Below, one piece after another: positions 1 through 9,000 of a stretch of DNA of 64,000 bases. Numbering within the stretch: position 1 is the stretch's first letter; every line of letters begins with the position of its first letter. The notes under the pieces are model-generated. The model did not search any database. It had not been told where the DNA came from and saw nothing but the letters and a program-made list of their open reading frames with translations. The translations under genes and the position numbers were made by a program. This stretch comes from Fulvivirga maritima (lineage in GTDB: Bacteria > Bacteroidota > Bacteroidia > Cytophagales > Cyclobacteriaceae): the NCBI RefSeq assembly GCF_021389955.1, contig NZ_CP089980.1, positions 2,909,001 through 2,973,000 of the forward strand, read 5' to 3'.

Positions 1-2
1 AT

Positions 3-1166
3 GGCGTTTATAAGCCTTTTTTTGACTTTGAGACCTCAGAAAAATTCAAAGAAGAGATAAACAGAAATAAGGAGAAGCAGAAAGAATGCATATTAAAAGG
101 AATGGCAGCGGTTAGTGGTACTCCATGGTCTGTGGATGGAAGCCGTAAAAAAGGAGAGATCCTAGAGAGAAAGGCCATTAAGTTAACCTTGAGAGCATTT
201 AATGGAGAATGTGATTCATTAATTTCAAGGGTTAGGTGGAATAATATAGAGAGGTATGAACAGCGGTTGGAAAAAAATTATGATGCTATAAATAAACTCA
301 ATTCATCTCAAAAAATAACAATTGAAAGGGCTTATTTGGATTTGAAAATGGAAGAATTGAGATTGAACTATGAGTTCCAACTTAAGAAGTATGACGAGAA
401 GGAGGAACAGAGACGTATACGAGAGCAAATGCGTGAAGAAGAGAAGGCTAAGCGTGATTTTGAGAGGGCACAAAAGGAAGCGAAAATTGAAGAAAAAAGA
501 TTGCAGCTAGCCATGAGAAAGGTGAGAGAGGAGATGCTTAAATCATCAGAAGAAGAGCGCGAAAAATATGAGTTAGAAATAATTGATTTACAAAATAAGC
601 TTCAAGAAGCAGAAGAAAAGAATCAAAGAGCAATTTCAATGGCTCAGCAGACTCGAGCAGGTCATGTATACATAATTTCGAATATAGGTTCTTTTGGTGA
701 GGATGTATTTAAAATTGGTATGACCAGGCGGCTAGAACCTTTGGATAGGGTTAATGAGTTAGGTGGAGCTTCGGTTCCCTTTAGGTTTGATGTACATGCT
801 ATGATTTATTCTGAGGATGCGCCAGAGTTAGAAAGTGAATTACATAGAGCGTTTAATAATAATAGAGTTAATCATATCAATTTAAGGAGAGAATACTTTA
901 AAATCTCTTTAGATGAAATAGAAAGGGTTGTAAAAGCTAACCATGCGGAAATAGAATTTATCAAAGATGCTGAAGCAAAGGAATATAGAGAAAGTCTGAT
1001 TTTGAGAAATAGGTATTTGGAGAAGGATGACGGTGAGGACGTTATGTTGGGAGTGTTAGCTCATCTCTGTCTGCTTCCCTCCCAGGGGCTAGCCCCTGGG
1101 AGGGAATTTTTTATTTTTTGGTTTGACTGGTTTTTAGTTCCAGTTCCAATCTTCCCTCAAATCTAA
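3..1166 (+). CDS. DUF4041 / GIY-YIG (T5orf172-type) nuclease-like protein, 5' partial, 3' end replaced by IS
   Basis: The reading frame is open from the left edge (first whole codon at 3), so the true start lies upstream and the methionine at 102 is internal. Residues around 102-350 match the DUF4041 domain (VDGSRKKGE, LLRAFNGEC-like core, NNIERYE). A long charged coiled coil follows (about 350-640). A GIY-YIG/MUG113-type domain then occupies about 660-930 (GHVYIISN, FKIGMTRR, RVNELGG, the likely metal-binding Glu in ELESELH, and RREYFKIS). Proteins of this architecture are often found in defence or mobile regions; a nuclease role is inferred. From 1049 the frame reads into the IS256-family element and ends in about 39 IS-encoded residues. 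The original end is at 2423-2477. Confidence 0.8.
   Translation, partial: GVYKPFFDFETSEKFKEEINRNKEKQKECILKGMAAVSGTPWSVDGSRKKGEILERKAIKLTLRAFNGECDSLISRVRWNNIERYEQRLEKNYDAINKLNSSQKITIERAYLDLKMEELRLNYEFQLKKYDEKEEQRRIREQMREEEKAKRDFERAQKEAKIEEKRLQLAMRKVREEMLKSSEEEREKYELEIIDLQNKLQEAEEKNQRAISMAQQTRAGHVYIISNIGSFGEDVFKIGMTRRLEPLDRVNELGGASVPFRFDVHAMIYSEDAPELESELHRAFNNNRVNHINLRREYFKISLDEIERVVKANHAEIEFIKDAEAKEYRESLILRNRYLEKDDGEDVMLGVLAHLCLLPSQGLAPGREFFIFWFDWFLVPVPIFPQI
1041..1048. repeat. Target-site duplication, left copy
   Basis: GTTATGTT lies directly before the left inverted repeat of the IS256-family element. The same 8 bases follow the right end at 2415-2422. An 8-9 bp duplication is normal for the IS256 family. 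Confidence 0.85.
1049..1072 (+). repeat. IS256-family left terminal inverted repeat
   Basis: 24 bp, starting GGGAGTGTTAGC and ending in TCATCTCTGTCT. It pairs with 2391-2414. Confidence 0.8.
1075..1106. terminator. Perfect 32-bp palindrome with T-run inside the IS left end
   Basis: The two arms (1075-1090 and 1091-1106) are exact reverse complements and GC-rich (CCCTCCCAGGGGCT / AGCCCCTGGGAGGG core). On the plus strand a T-rich tract (TTTTTTATTTTTT) follows, as in an intrinsic terminator. It lies just beyond the transposase stop codon. It can stop plus-strand read-through from the host gene into the IS, and as a hairpin may also end the transposase mRNA. Confidence 0.75.
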
Positions 1167-2349
1167 TGGCTAATTGCTGCACCGTCAAACCCCAATTCCG
1201 CAAAGGTGAAGTCCATTTTTTCTCAATACGTCTGCAAACTAAGTAAACTAATTTCATCAAGGCCATATCACTGGTAAATGCTCCCTTACTCTTGGTAACT
1301 TTTCTTACTTGTCTATGAAAGCCCTCCACTGGATTTGTAGTGTATATTAACTTTCTTATGGGTTTACTGTAATCGAAATAAGTGCTAAGTAGTTCCCAGT
1401 TATCATTCCAAGATCGTATCACCACAGGATATTTCTTTCCCCATTTTTCTTCCAGTTCTAATAAAGCAGTCTCTGCCTGATCTTTTGTGTCTGCTTGATA
1501 AACTAATTTAAGATCTTGTATAAACACTTTCTGTTCTTTACTGGCTACATATTTCAAGCTATTTCGAATCTGATGAACTACACAAAGTTGAACATCTGTT
1601 TGTGGGTAGATGGAGTGTATCGCTTCACTAAAACCTTTCAAGTTATCAGTGCAGGCTATCAAAATATCTTTCAAGCCTCTATTTTGTAGCTCAGTAAGTA
1701 TCTGAAGCCAAAAATTAGCTCCTTCGCTTTCTGATAGGTACATGCCCAATATCTCCTTGTTGCCCTGCTTATTGATCCCTAAGATATTATAAAGGGCTTT
1801 ATGCTTCACCTTACCTTCATCTCGCACCTTGAAATGCATGGCATCTAGCCAAACAATACAATAGACCGATTCTAATGGCCTATTTTGCCACTCCTTTACT
1901 TTAGGGATCACTCGGTCTGTGATATCACTTAACACCTCTGTTGATATATTTGTGTCATACATCTCCTTGATGTGCTCTTGAATATCTCTCAAACTATTAC
2001 CTAGCCCATACATGGCTATTATTTGCTTCTCAAGATTGTCTGCCAGTATACGCTGGCGTTTCTCTACTATTCTTGGCTCAAAGCTGCTATGACGATCTTG
2101 AGGAGTATTTATCTCAACGTCTCCTAAACTACTCTTAACTGTTTTCTGGCCTTTGCCATTGCGCTTATTGCCATGAGAGCGTCCTTTTTCTTCACTGGAT
2201 AGGTGATCCTCCATTTCTGCTTCCAGAGCTTCTTCTAAGAACTCCTTCAACATGGGGCTGAAAGCCCCATCCTTACCAAATAGAGATTCTCCTTTTAAAA
2301 ATTGTTTAAGTGCTTTTTCCTTTAATTCTTCTTTCTCTTGTTTGTTCAT
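1111..2349 (-). CDS. IS256-family (Mutator-type) transposase
   Basis: 412 aa, full length for the family. The DDE catalytic triad is visible: D169 in VWLDAMHF, D235 in ACTDNLKGF, and E342 in TTNPVEGFHRQ. The family's CxxH motif (CVVHQIRNS, about 256-264) lies between the second D and the E. The N-terminal part (about 40-110) is the usual DNA-binding region. It is the only gene in the element and appears intact, so the IS could be active. It would cut and join the element's ends, with the 8-bp duplication as its signature. Confidence 0.95.
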   Translation of the reverse strand: MNKQEKEELKEKALKQFLKGESLFGKDGAFSPMLKEFLEEALEAEMEDHLSSEEKGRSHGNKRNGKGQKTVKSSLGDVEINTPQDRHSSFEPRIVEKRQRILADNLEKQIIAMYGLGNSLRDIQEHIKEMYDTNISTEVLSDITDRVIPKVKEWQNRPLESVYCIVWLDAMHFKVRDEGKVKHKALYNILGINKQGNKEILGMYLSESEGANFWLQILTELQNRGLKDILIACTDNLKGFSEAIHSIYPQTDVQLCVVHQIRNSLKYVASKEQKVFIQDLKLVYQADTKDQAETALLELEEKWGKKYPVVIRSWNDNWELLSTYFDYSKPIRKLIYTTNPVEGFHRQVRKVTKSKGAFTSDMALMKLVYLVCRRIEKKWTSPLRNWGLTVQQLAIRFEGRLELELKTSQTKK

Positions 2350-2390
2350 TGCTCTTTAGTCTAAACATTATTTCTTTATATCCAAAGTTT

Positions 2391-2414
2391 AGACAGAGAT
2401 GAATTGACAGTCTC
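2391..2414 (-). repeat. IS256-family right terminal inverted repeat
   Basis: 24 bp, the imperfect inverse of 1049-1072. The direct repeat GTTATGTT follows at 2415-2422. Confidence 0.8.
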
Positions 2415-2477
2415 GTTATGTTAGATTCTATATATCCTAGTGTTAGTAGCCTTTTTGATGATGATGATTCATATTAA
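2415..2477 (+). pseudogene. Displaced 3' end of the DUF4041/GIY-YIG gene
   Basis: Joining base 1048 to base 2423 (the IS plus one duplication copy removed) keeps the reading frame. It gives the tail LDSIYPSVSSLFDDDDSY and a TAA at 2475-2477. The native protein thus ended about 18 residues after the insertion point. In the present sequence this acidic tail is cut off from the gene and has no start codon. Confidence 0.75.
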
Positions 2478-2495
2478 TAACATAATGCCAAGGTA

Positions 2496-2858
2496 ATGAT
2501 GAAAAAGGACTATTTTGATGTATTTGTAGAAGCAATTATAGCTTATCGTAATGGCTATAAAGGGAAAGGAATTCGGATTGATGCTATTAAGCCTGAAAAG
2601 ATGGAGTTATTCAGAGATTCATTCAATAAAGCTATTGAGAAACATAACTATGTAAAAGCTGAAGATTGGCTTTATGTAGCGCGTAATATTTTTCGGAGTG
2701 AAATGTTTAGATGTGTAAAACCTCCAGATAATAATGGATTTACAAATGAAGCAATGAGTGTTTCAAAAGAAGAAATTGACATGATGAATGAAAATAATGA
2801 ATCACTAAAAGAAATTAGTGAATTAATAAATAAGGCCAAGGAAAACCAGAATTTATAG
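2496..2858 (+). CDS. Hypothetical protein, small helical companion of the DUF4041 gene
   Basis: 120 aa, no family recognised. It starts only 18 nt after the original stop of the nuclease-like gene, so before the IS insertion the two were probably co-transcribed. The protein is charged and probably mostly helical, soluble, with no signal peptide or membrane segment. The C-terminal third is Glu/Asn-rich. An AAGG sequence precedes the start and two ATGs are adjacent; the first is used here. Since the IS insertion, its transcription from the upstream promoter would be interrupted by the IS palindrome. Function unknown. Confidence 0.6.
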   Translation: MMKKDYFDVFVEAIIAYRNGYKGKGIRIDAIKPEKMELFRDSFNKAIEKHNYVKAEDWLYVARNIFRSEMFRCVKPPDNNGFTNEAMSVSKEEIDMMNENNESLKEISELINKAKENQNL

Positions 2859-3301
2859 AGGTCATCAGGTGCTAATTTATTTTAGTATAATACTTATTGC
2901 TGAAATGTGCCCTTTGTGGTACCTCTTTTTTGGTATTTCAAAAAAATTGTATCCTAACAAAACTGACTTCATCCCGGCCGTAACGAAATGAAGAGTCGGG
3001 GTCTCGCTGTTCTGAACTGCTCGCTTGATTAGTGAGATTCCTAATATCATTCCGCTATGGCTCCATGATTCAGGAATGACGACTTTATTATTCCTTTAAA
3101 CTTAATAGAATCCTTTTGTAGCAAGCAGGATATCTTACAAGTTGAATCGTGAGGCTTCATAAATCGGTATTTTACTCTAAAATCAGCTCTTTGTTTTAAC
3201 CTGATTTCATAAGGTTCATGCATTATTTTATTTGTTGTAATTGCTGATTTTAACGCTTTAGGAAGCAAGTTCAATAGCAGAGTAAGTATTAAAAGTGATA
3301 A
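2859..3301. other. Gene-poor stretch with a candidate dispersed repeat (about 2968-3110)
   Basis: No convincing gene. The part from about 2968 to 3110 (containing CATCCCGGCCGTAACGAAAT and later CATTCCGCTATGGCTCCATG) has the style of the intergenic repetitive elements seen in many Bacteroidota, and is GC-richer than its surroundings. A 75-codon minus-strand ORF (3047-3274) runs through it but looks like chance translation of the repeat. Repeat status cannot be shown from one copy. Confidence 0.3.
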
Positions 3302-3392
3302 TCACCTCATCCTTTTTTTTAATTGTTGTTTTACAATCGCCAGCCAATCGGTCTTTTCCCAGTTAGCTATAAAAACATCTTTATGTCCTTTA

Positions 3393-3728
3393 CTATTCTC
3401 TTCCCAAATGGCTTCTCTCTTTCCACCTTGCTTCCATTTCTTCAATTTCTCGCTCTACCTCACTAGAAGCGCCTAGCTTTCGTAAAGAATTGGCACATTC
3501 TTGTGCAACCGGTTTTACTTTGTCTGATAATTGATTCCTCAACCTTTCTATCGAACTCTTGGCATCTAAAACAACCAAAGCCTTAGCGCAGGCTATTCGA
3601 ACTTTATAATCGCCATTTTCTAGAAAATACTCGATATCTTCTAGTCGTCGTGCTTTAGTCCATTGGTCTACCTGTTTGGTGGAAGGCTGAATATTAAATA
3701 GCTGATCTAGTAGAATATAATAAGTCAT
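3393..3728 (-). CDS. Small HEAT-repeat-like protein, possibly frameshifted near its end
   Basis: 111 aa with no signal peptide. Residues about 25-90 form two to three HEAT-type helical pairs (LEDIEYFLENGDYKVRIACA and IERLRNQLSDKVKPVAQECA). Such scaffolds bind other proteins; the partner is unknown. After about 3425 a second minus-strand frame continues to a stop at 3302-3304 with a protein-like sequence (IWEENSKGHKDVFIANWEK, then WLAIVKQQLKKR), so the annotated end may result from a single-base indel. It stands alone between the possible repeat and the toxin-antitoxin pair. Confidence 0.55.
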   Translation of the reverse strand: MTYYILLDQLFNIQPSTKQVDQWTKARRLEDIEYFLENGDYKVRIACAKALVVLDAKSSIERLRNQLSDKVKPVAQECANSLRKLGASSEVEREIEEMEARWKERSHLGRE

Positions 3729-4029
3729 TATTTAAAATCGAATATTTACTGGATTAAAACATGCTCAGGACAAACTTCAGAATAGTTATTGGGCGTCTAG
3801 ACAATACTAAGAACCACATTTTGTTATCCTTAATTATGATTACAAATGTGATTTCGGTTGTTAATTTAATAAATATTTCTTTGAAAAATATTAAATGGAG
3901 TAAGCTGATTAAGTAAACTTATTCTTATATAAAATAGGTAAATGATATTCCTGCCGCTTTATAATAGGGAACAGGCAAGGAACTGTAGATGAATACAAAG
4001 ATAGGATCGAAGTATTAGTCACTACTCTT
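3729..4029. other. AT-rich intergenic stretch
   Basis: About 300 bp between the HEAT ORF and the antitoxin gene. No ORF, clear hairpin or promoter box could be supported. It lies upstream of the HEAT gene and downstream of the antitoxin gene. Confidence 0.4.
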
Positions 4030-4338
4030 TTATGGAGTTAAGATTGTAATTAATAGTTTTAACTGTCCTCCGAGGCCGTCTCTTATGATTCTCATTAGGG
4101 TTGACAGGCGAATATCACTAGCGTTATTTTCAATTCTTGAAATATATGTTTTGGTGGTACCACACTTTTGAGCTAATTGCTCTTGGGTCAATCCTTGGTT
4201 TTTGCGCAGTTCTTGGATCATGATTCCTAACCTGAAGGCCTCAAAACCCTCTTCAAATGCTTCTCTCGAGTCAGTTCCTCGTTCGCCATATTCGGAATTA
4301 AGGTGTTCATCAAAACTTACAATTTTAGTTTTGCTCAT
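4030..4338 (-). CDS. HigA-like antitoxin, XRE-family helix-turn-helix protein
   Basis: The start chosen is the ATG at 4338 (MSKTKIVSFDEHL), giving 102 aa; a longer frame to 4416 would overlap the toxin gene by about 90 bp. Residues about 35-90 form a Cro/C1-type HTH ([20 protein letters not shown], then IENNASDIRLSTL). The gene overlaps the end of the upstream toxin gene by 14 nt, which implies coupled translation. By analogy with HigBA pairs it neutralises the toxin and represses the operon. HigB-first order is typical of this family, unlike most type II systems. Confidence 0.8.
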   Translation of the reverse strand: MSKTKIVSFDEHLNSEYGERGTDSREAFEEGFEAFRLGIMIQELRKNQGLTQEQLAQKCGTTKTYISRIENNASDIRLSTLMRIIRDGLGGQLKLLITILTP

Positions 4339-4672
4339 CGTAATATTGTTTTTGTAGCTTTTCTGCCAATTTAATTTCGTTCTTCGGTGTTTTCTGGGTC
4401 TTTTTTTGAAATCCATTCAGTACCACTACTAATTTTCCTTTATCAAAGAAACAGAATATTCTATATATGTTTGTCCCCGATATTAGCCGTATTTCATATA
4501 AGGAAGTTCCTGTGATGTTTTTTAGATATTTCTTAGGCACTCGTTCAAGACTTTGAATTAATTTTAGGGTCCAGTTTATACGATCCTTTATTTTGGGAGG
4601 CTGCACATGGTAGAACTTCCAAAAATATTCACCAAAGAAAATTACTTTTCTGACATCACCATGGGTGTCCAT
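4325..4672 (-). CDS. HigB-like toxin, RelE/ParE superfamily (Gp49-like)
   Basis: 115 aa, normal length for this family. Recognisable features are RKVIFFGEYFWKFY near the start, the central LYEIRLISGTNIYRIFCFF strand region, and the end LNGFQKKTQKTPKNEI, which is characteristic of phage Gp49-like/HigB toxins. These are usually ribosome-dependent mRNA interferases acting in the cytoplasm. It lies directly upstream of, and overlaps, the XRE antitoxin gene. The pair sits in an accessory region next to an IS element. Target and activity are inferred from the family. Confidence 0.8.
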   Translation of the reverse strand: MDTHGDVRKVIFFGEYFWKFYHVQPPKIKDRINWTLKLIQSLERVPKKYLKNITGTSLYEIRLISGTNIYRIFCFFDKGKLVVVLNGFQKKTQKTPKNEIKLAEKLQKQYYDEQN

Positions 4673-4830
4673 ATTATCAGAGTTATCTAATTAGGTAACT
4701 TCTTGCAAGTGGTTTAAGTTCAATGTATTTTTTAAATAGTTGCCTATTATGTGGCTTTCTTAAATATTATAGTACAGTATTTACCTTTTGCTTTACAATA
4801 AAATGTTCATATTTGATCAATTTTTATTAT

Positions 4831-5763
4831 ATGGATGATTTTGTAACTATAGCGGTCTTTCAATATCCGCATGAAGCTCATGTATGGAAATCTAAGTTAG
4901 AGTCACTAGAAATTGAGGCCTTTCTAAAGGACGAGATGACTGTGCAGGTGTACAATTTTTACTCGAATGCTATAGGTGGAGTGAAACTTCAGGTTAGAGA
5001 AAGGGATGTGGAGGTGGCTCAGTCGATATTGCAGCAGGGTGGAGTAGTGCAAGCTAGTAAAGAGCAGTATTCTGGATATTTTAACTGGATAAATGAACGG
5101 ACTAAGACCTGGCCATTAGTAGGGAAATGGCCGGTAGAAATACGAACAGTTTTTATAATTGCGTCAGCTATATTACTTCTGATCATGTTCATTTTCAGTG
5201 CTGAAATCATGGAATTCATAGAAACTTCTCAAAAGGATAGGGAAATTAAAGAGCTAGAAGCTGAAAGTAGAGGTGCAGAAACGCAGCTTTTTCAAGAACT
5301 GGATAGTATCATGACTATAAATCCGGAGCAGGCTATTCTATTAGCTAAGTCTTATTTAGATACCACTTACTTTAATGAATCCGCTTTGTGCTGGCGTTTG
5401 GGGTATGGATATTATCAATTAGATTCTTTTAAAGTCGCCAGTGAGTATTTTGAAGCTTTTTTGAGTTTAAGTGATTATAGAGCTGAAGGCCTGGCAGCAG
5501 TAGCCAAATGCCAGCTGAAACTTAAAGATTATGATGAGGCAATCCGGAATTATAAATATGCCTCTAACAAAAATAAAGTACACTTACAGGACTTGGCATA
5601 TGTTTATGAAATAACGGGAGATTTAGAAAATGCTGATGAATATTACACTCAATATATTCAAAACAGAGAATTGAAAGATAAGTCAGCCGTGTTTAACCCG
5701 TCTTTTATAAAATTAAAAGAGAAAAGAGATAGTATTCATTTAATAGTAATTTCTAATAGGTAA
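4831..5763 (+). CDS. DUF2007 domain, one membrane segment, TPR repeats
   Basis: The frame is open from 4723, but the likely start is the ATG at 4831 (MDDFVTIAVFQYPHEA), giving 310 aa. Residues about 3-75 are a DUF2007 domain (putative prokaryotic signal-transducing type; AHVWKSKLESLEIEAFLKD). A single membrane helix lies at about 104-124 (VFIIASAILLLIMFIF). The C-terminal half carries TPR-like helical pairs (ALCWRLGYGYYQLDSF, AVAKCQLKLKDYDEAIRNY, LAYVYEITGDLENADEYY). A membrane-anchored protein-interaction role is inferred. It abuts the zinc-ribbon gene downstream, so the two are probably co-translated. Confidence 0.7.
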   Translation: MDDFVTIAVFQYPHEAHVWKSKLESLEIEAFLKDEMTVQVYNFYSNAIGGVKLQVRERDVEVAQSILQQGGVVQASKEQYSGYFNWINERTKTWPLVGKWPVEIRTVFIIASAILLLIMFIFSAEIMEFIETSQKDREIKELEAESRGAETQLFQELDSIMTINPEQAILLAKSYLDTTYFNESALCWRLGYGYYQLDSFKVASEYFEAFLSLSDYRAEGLAAVAKCQLKLKDYDEAIRNYKYASNKNKVHLQDLAYVYEITGDLENADEYYTQYIQNRELKDKSAVFNPSFIKLKEKRDSIHLIVISNR

Positions 5764-5955
5764 ATGGCTGAAAAGTGTCCTTTCTGTAATTCTGATAATG
5801 TTGGAGAAAGTAAAAAGCCAGCGGGTGTAGTGGGCTTATTGTTATTATTGATTGGGGTGCCCTTGCCATTGTATAAAAGGGAGTTTCATTGTTTTGACTG
5901 TTATAAGGATTTTAAAGTTGAAAACCAGGCAGATGGAGTTGAAGTACGTGAATAA
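5764..5955 (+). CDS. Small zinc-ribbon protein with a hydrophobic segment
   Basis: 63 aa. Two Cys pairs (CPFCNSDN at the N-terminus and CFDC near residue 44) frame a hydrophobic stretch (VGLLLLLIGVPLPLY), suggesting a zinc-ribbon folded beside a membrane-touching segment. The start codon follows the stop of the DUF2007-TPR gene without a gap. Zinc ribbons also often accompany DUF2007 domains in a single protein, so the two probably work together. Biochemical role unknown. Confidence 0.7.
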   Translation: MAEKCPFCNSDNVGESKKPAGVVGLLLLLIGVPLPLYKREFHCFDCYKDFKVENQADGVEVRE

Positions 5956-5969
5956 TGCTTTTATACAAA

Positions 5970-6004
5970 GAACCCCACAAACTTAAAAATAGCTTGCAGG
6001 GTTC
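5970..6004. terminator. Weak hairpin between convergent genes
   Basis: GAACCC (5970-5975) pairs with GGGTTC (5999-6004), and GGTTTT follows. It sits between the stops of two convergent genes, where a bidirectional terminator is expected. The stem is only 6 bp with a large loop. Confidence 0.3.
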
Positions 6005-6022
6005 GGTTTTCAGAGGAAGGTC

Positions 6023-9000
6023 TTATTTGCTTTTTTCTTCTTCTATAAATTCCAAAGCGGATTCGAAACAGCTTTCTAATTCTTCATCTAAAGGATCATA
6101 TGCTGTTTGAATAGAGGCGAATTGCTTCATCCAGGTTTTGTCATTCATTCGGGCACGTATCCATTCTTCTGCTTCAGGGTTTTGACAATAAAATATCACT
6201 CTTTCTGCATCAGAATTGCCTCCATCTCTTAAGAAGAGCTTTATCATGGCTTCTAATACACCTTCTATTTGTTCTTTAGAGAAATTTAAAGAAGGATTAA
6301 TCTTAGTGTCATATTGTGTAGTATAGATGCTGGAGAAAATCACCTGTTTTTTCTTGTAACCTGCTGGAGTAAGTGGAGCCATCACCTTTTCCATAAAATA
6401 ATCATAAACTGAAGGTAGGTGTGCTGAGGTTAAGAAAAATACAGCGGCACTTTTTATAGAATTTTCCCAAGGGTAGTCACTATCAAATAAATTAGGTGCC
6501 ACTTCAAAAAGGGCTTTGGCCATTTCTAGATTAGGATCATCCTCACCTTTTATGAAGTTAGGGAAGTCTTCTCCAAAGAGCTTTTCATTGATATCATGAG
6601 CGCTAAAATCTGAGTTTACAAATAAATGTAATAATGCCTCTTTTTTATTCTCAATATCTGCCCTCCATAGGTATACAAAGCACATGCGTTGTAGATCTCT
6701 GCCTTTAAGGTTCATTAATGTTTCAAGGCGTATTTCTGGAGTTAGTCCATCGAGGTAATTGAATATGTTTTTCTGAATTTTAGCTTTTTCTTCCGCTGGG
6801 GTTTTGAACCTATCATAGCCTTCTATGAATTGGTCAATAGCAGCTATATGCTCTCTTAATGCAGCTACATTTTCATTTTGCTCACCCAGTACGGCCAATA
6901 TATCCTGGTATTCTTTAGATACTTCATTGCCATTAAAATAAAAAGCCGCTGTAGTTTTTAGCGCCTCTTTGTCTGATACAAAATCACGCACATCCCATAG
7001 CATAATTTCTGCAAACTTTCTCTTATGCTCATCTTTCCACACATTTTTATAGGTGAAGAGCTCATTGACTAGTTTATCAGCATAGCTGGCTTTATCTTCA
7101 GTGTTCGGATTACAGGCGTATACATAAGAGAGCAGGCAAATGTCTTTCTGATCATCTTTCACTAGAGCCTCAAATTCATTCCATTGGTTGTACTTCTTGA
7201 GGTTGTTTTTCAGCCAGCGCATTCTTGTAATCAGGTTATCCTCTACTTTAGGATACATGATTATTGAATTCCACCAGTTCTGAAGATTATCACTACCGCC
7301 TCTGTAGCTTTGAGATTGGGTAAAGAACACTAAAAAGGCCCTTCTTCTTAAAAAGATCTCTTTGGCTTCTTCACTTTTCTTTATTTCGATGTCATAAAAA
7401 GCATCTGTGTTCTCGAAGAATATTAAGGTATCGTAGATATGGTACATTTCGTCGTCTAGCTGATGCTCTTTTACTATGGCAGCTACTTCATCATATCTTT
7501 TATCTAAGCTGAAGCCAAAATGCAATAACCAGTATAAGGCAAGATGCGGATCTGTAGGAAACTCACTTTTTTCTTCCTCATAGCTTTTGTTGATGTCATC
7601 GGCATCTTCAAAATGACCAAATGGAGATGGGGTAGTTCTGTGGAGCCAGTCGATAAATAAATCAGAAATCCACTGATACCTTTCTAGTAAAGTAATGGGA
7701 GCTACTTTTCCTTCAATAGGCTCTTCTTTATAGTTAACGCCGTGTTTTTTAGGGCTTTTGATGATTACGGAAGATATGCCGCCACCATCATGACTATAGC
7801 CGTAAGTACCTGTGTTGCTCCTGCGGTCTACTACTACCCAGTCGCCAGCGCCAGGATATATATCGCCTTCTTTTATCTGGTGGTCTTCATATATTCCGTC
7901 GAGCTTCTCAAAGCCAGCCAGGCTACCGTAGTAACCTTCCCAGTAAGTCATCATGTCAATAAATGCATTGATTTTTAACGGGGTGAGGTCTATTTCAACC
8001 TGCTGATCGAAATCCAGAAACTGCTCTCCTTTTTTGATCTTATCTAAGATTAAATCAGGCTTGTATTCATAAGAGGAGCCGTATTTTGCTTCCTGATAAA
8101 TGCTTTCATCAAAGATATAACCATTGTAAGGGGTCGCTTCTTTATCGTAAGTATATCGCTTATTTTTGTTGTTTGGCTTGTGCTGATGTAGCAGAATGTG
8201 AGCATGTGGAGGGACGGCCGCATGTATATGGTGGCTATCAATCAGTATATTTGTTACAGTAGTCTTTCCTGCTATAAATAATGGAGTGAGTATAGCAGAG
8301 ATGATCAGATTCTCTGCAGTAACGTTACCTGTTACTATGACCTGTCCATCATTAAATATAAGCCCTGTTTTAGGCCCTTCTTTCATTAATAGAGAGCCCT
8401 TTACGTTAAGGTTTCCATTTATGATCAGGCACTGACTATTGAGGAGGGTGAAATCACCTTCTTCATTTACATCATTATCTATAATCTCAAATTTGCCTGC
8501 TCTGAAATTGTCAAAATGACTTGAAAAGTCACCATTCAATAGCAGTTGGCTTAATTCAGGGTGATTTATCAAAAGATCTCTTTTGCGATTATATTCCTGC
8601 TGGCTGTTATCTAACTTTGCAAGGGCATTTTTAACTTCCTCTTTTTGTCTGTCAGATGCGGTATCGTGCGGTGATAATTCAAATTTCTTTAATTGCTTGT
8701 CGGCTAACTTAAGCCAGGCCTCCTGGTCATCATAGAAATTGAAAATCAATGAGTCATTAAACCAGATAGTGGCATAGTTGGCATGAATATGTAAATTGGC
8801 TTCAAAGTCAAATTCATCTGACCGGTAAGCTAACATGCGCTCTTCTTCTTGATTCTGAAGTTCTTCGAAGTCTTTCCCGCTTAGAATCTTGGCAATTTCT
8901 GAAACATGAACAGGTTCAAAAGTATTTTTCTTTTTCGATATCTTCTTTAGCCCACTGCTAACTTCAGACATAAACATTTGCTCGCCTTCAAAATCCTTTA

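Larger units (their letters stand above)
1049..2414 (-). mobile_element. IS256-family insertion sequence (1366 bp)
   Basis: The element is bounded by 24-bp imperfect inverted repeats at 1049-1072 and 2391-2414 (19 of 24 positions match; the inner 12 bases TCATCTCTGTCT are identical). It is flanked by the 8-bp duplication GTTATGTT. It carries one transposase gene on the minus strand and a strong palindromic terminator just inside the left end. The exact duplication suggests a fairly recent insertion. It landed in the last codons of the DUF4041/GIY-YIG gene. Confidence 0.9.

Noticed and set aside
3047-3274. 75-codon minus-strand ORF in the gene-poor stretch
   Set aside because: It runs through the likely repeat and has no start signal or recognisable domain; it looks like chance.
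5019-5219. Minus-strand ORF inside the DUF2007-TPR gene, as well as other antisense ORFs
   Set aside because: They lie within clear genes on the other strand and show no domain or start signal.
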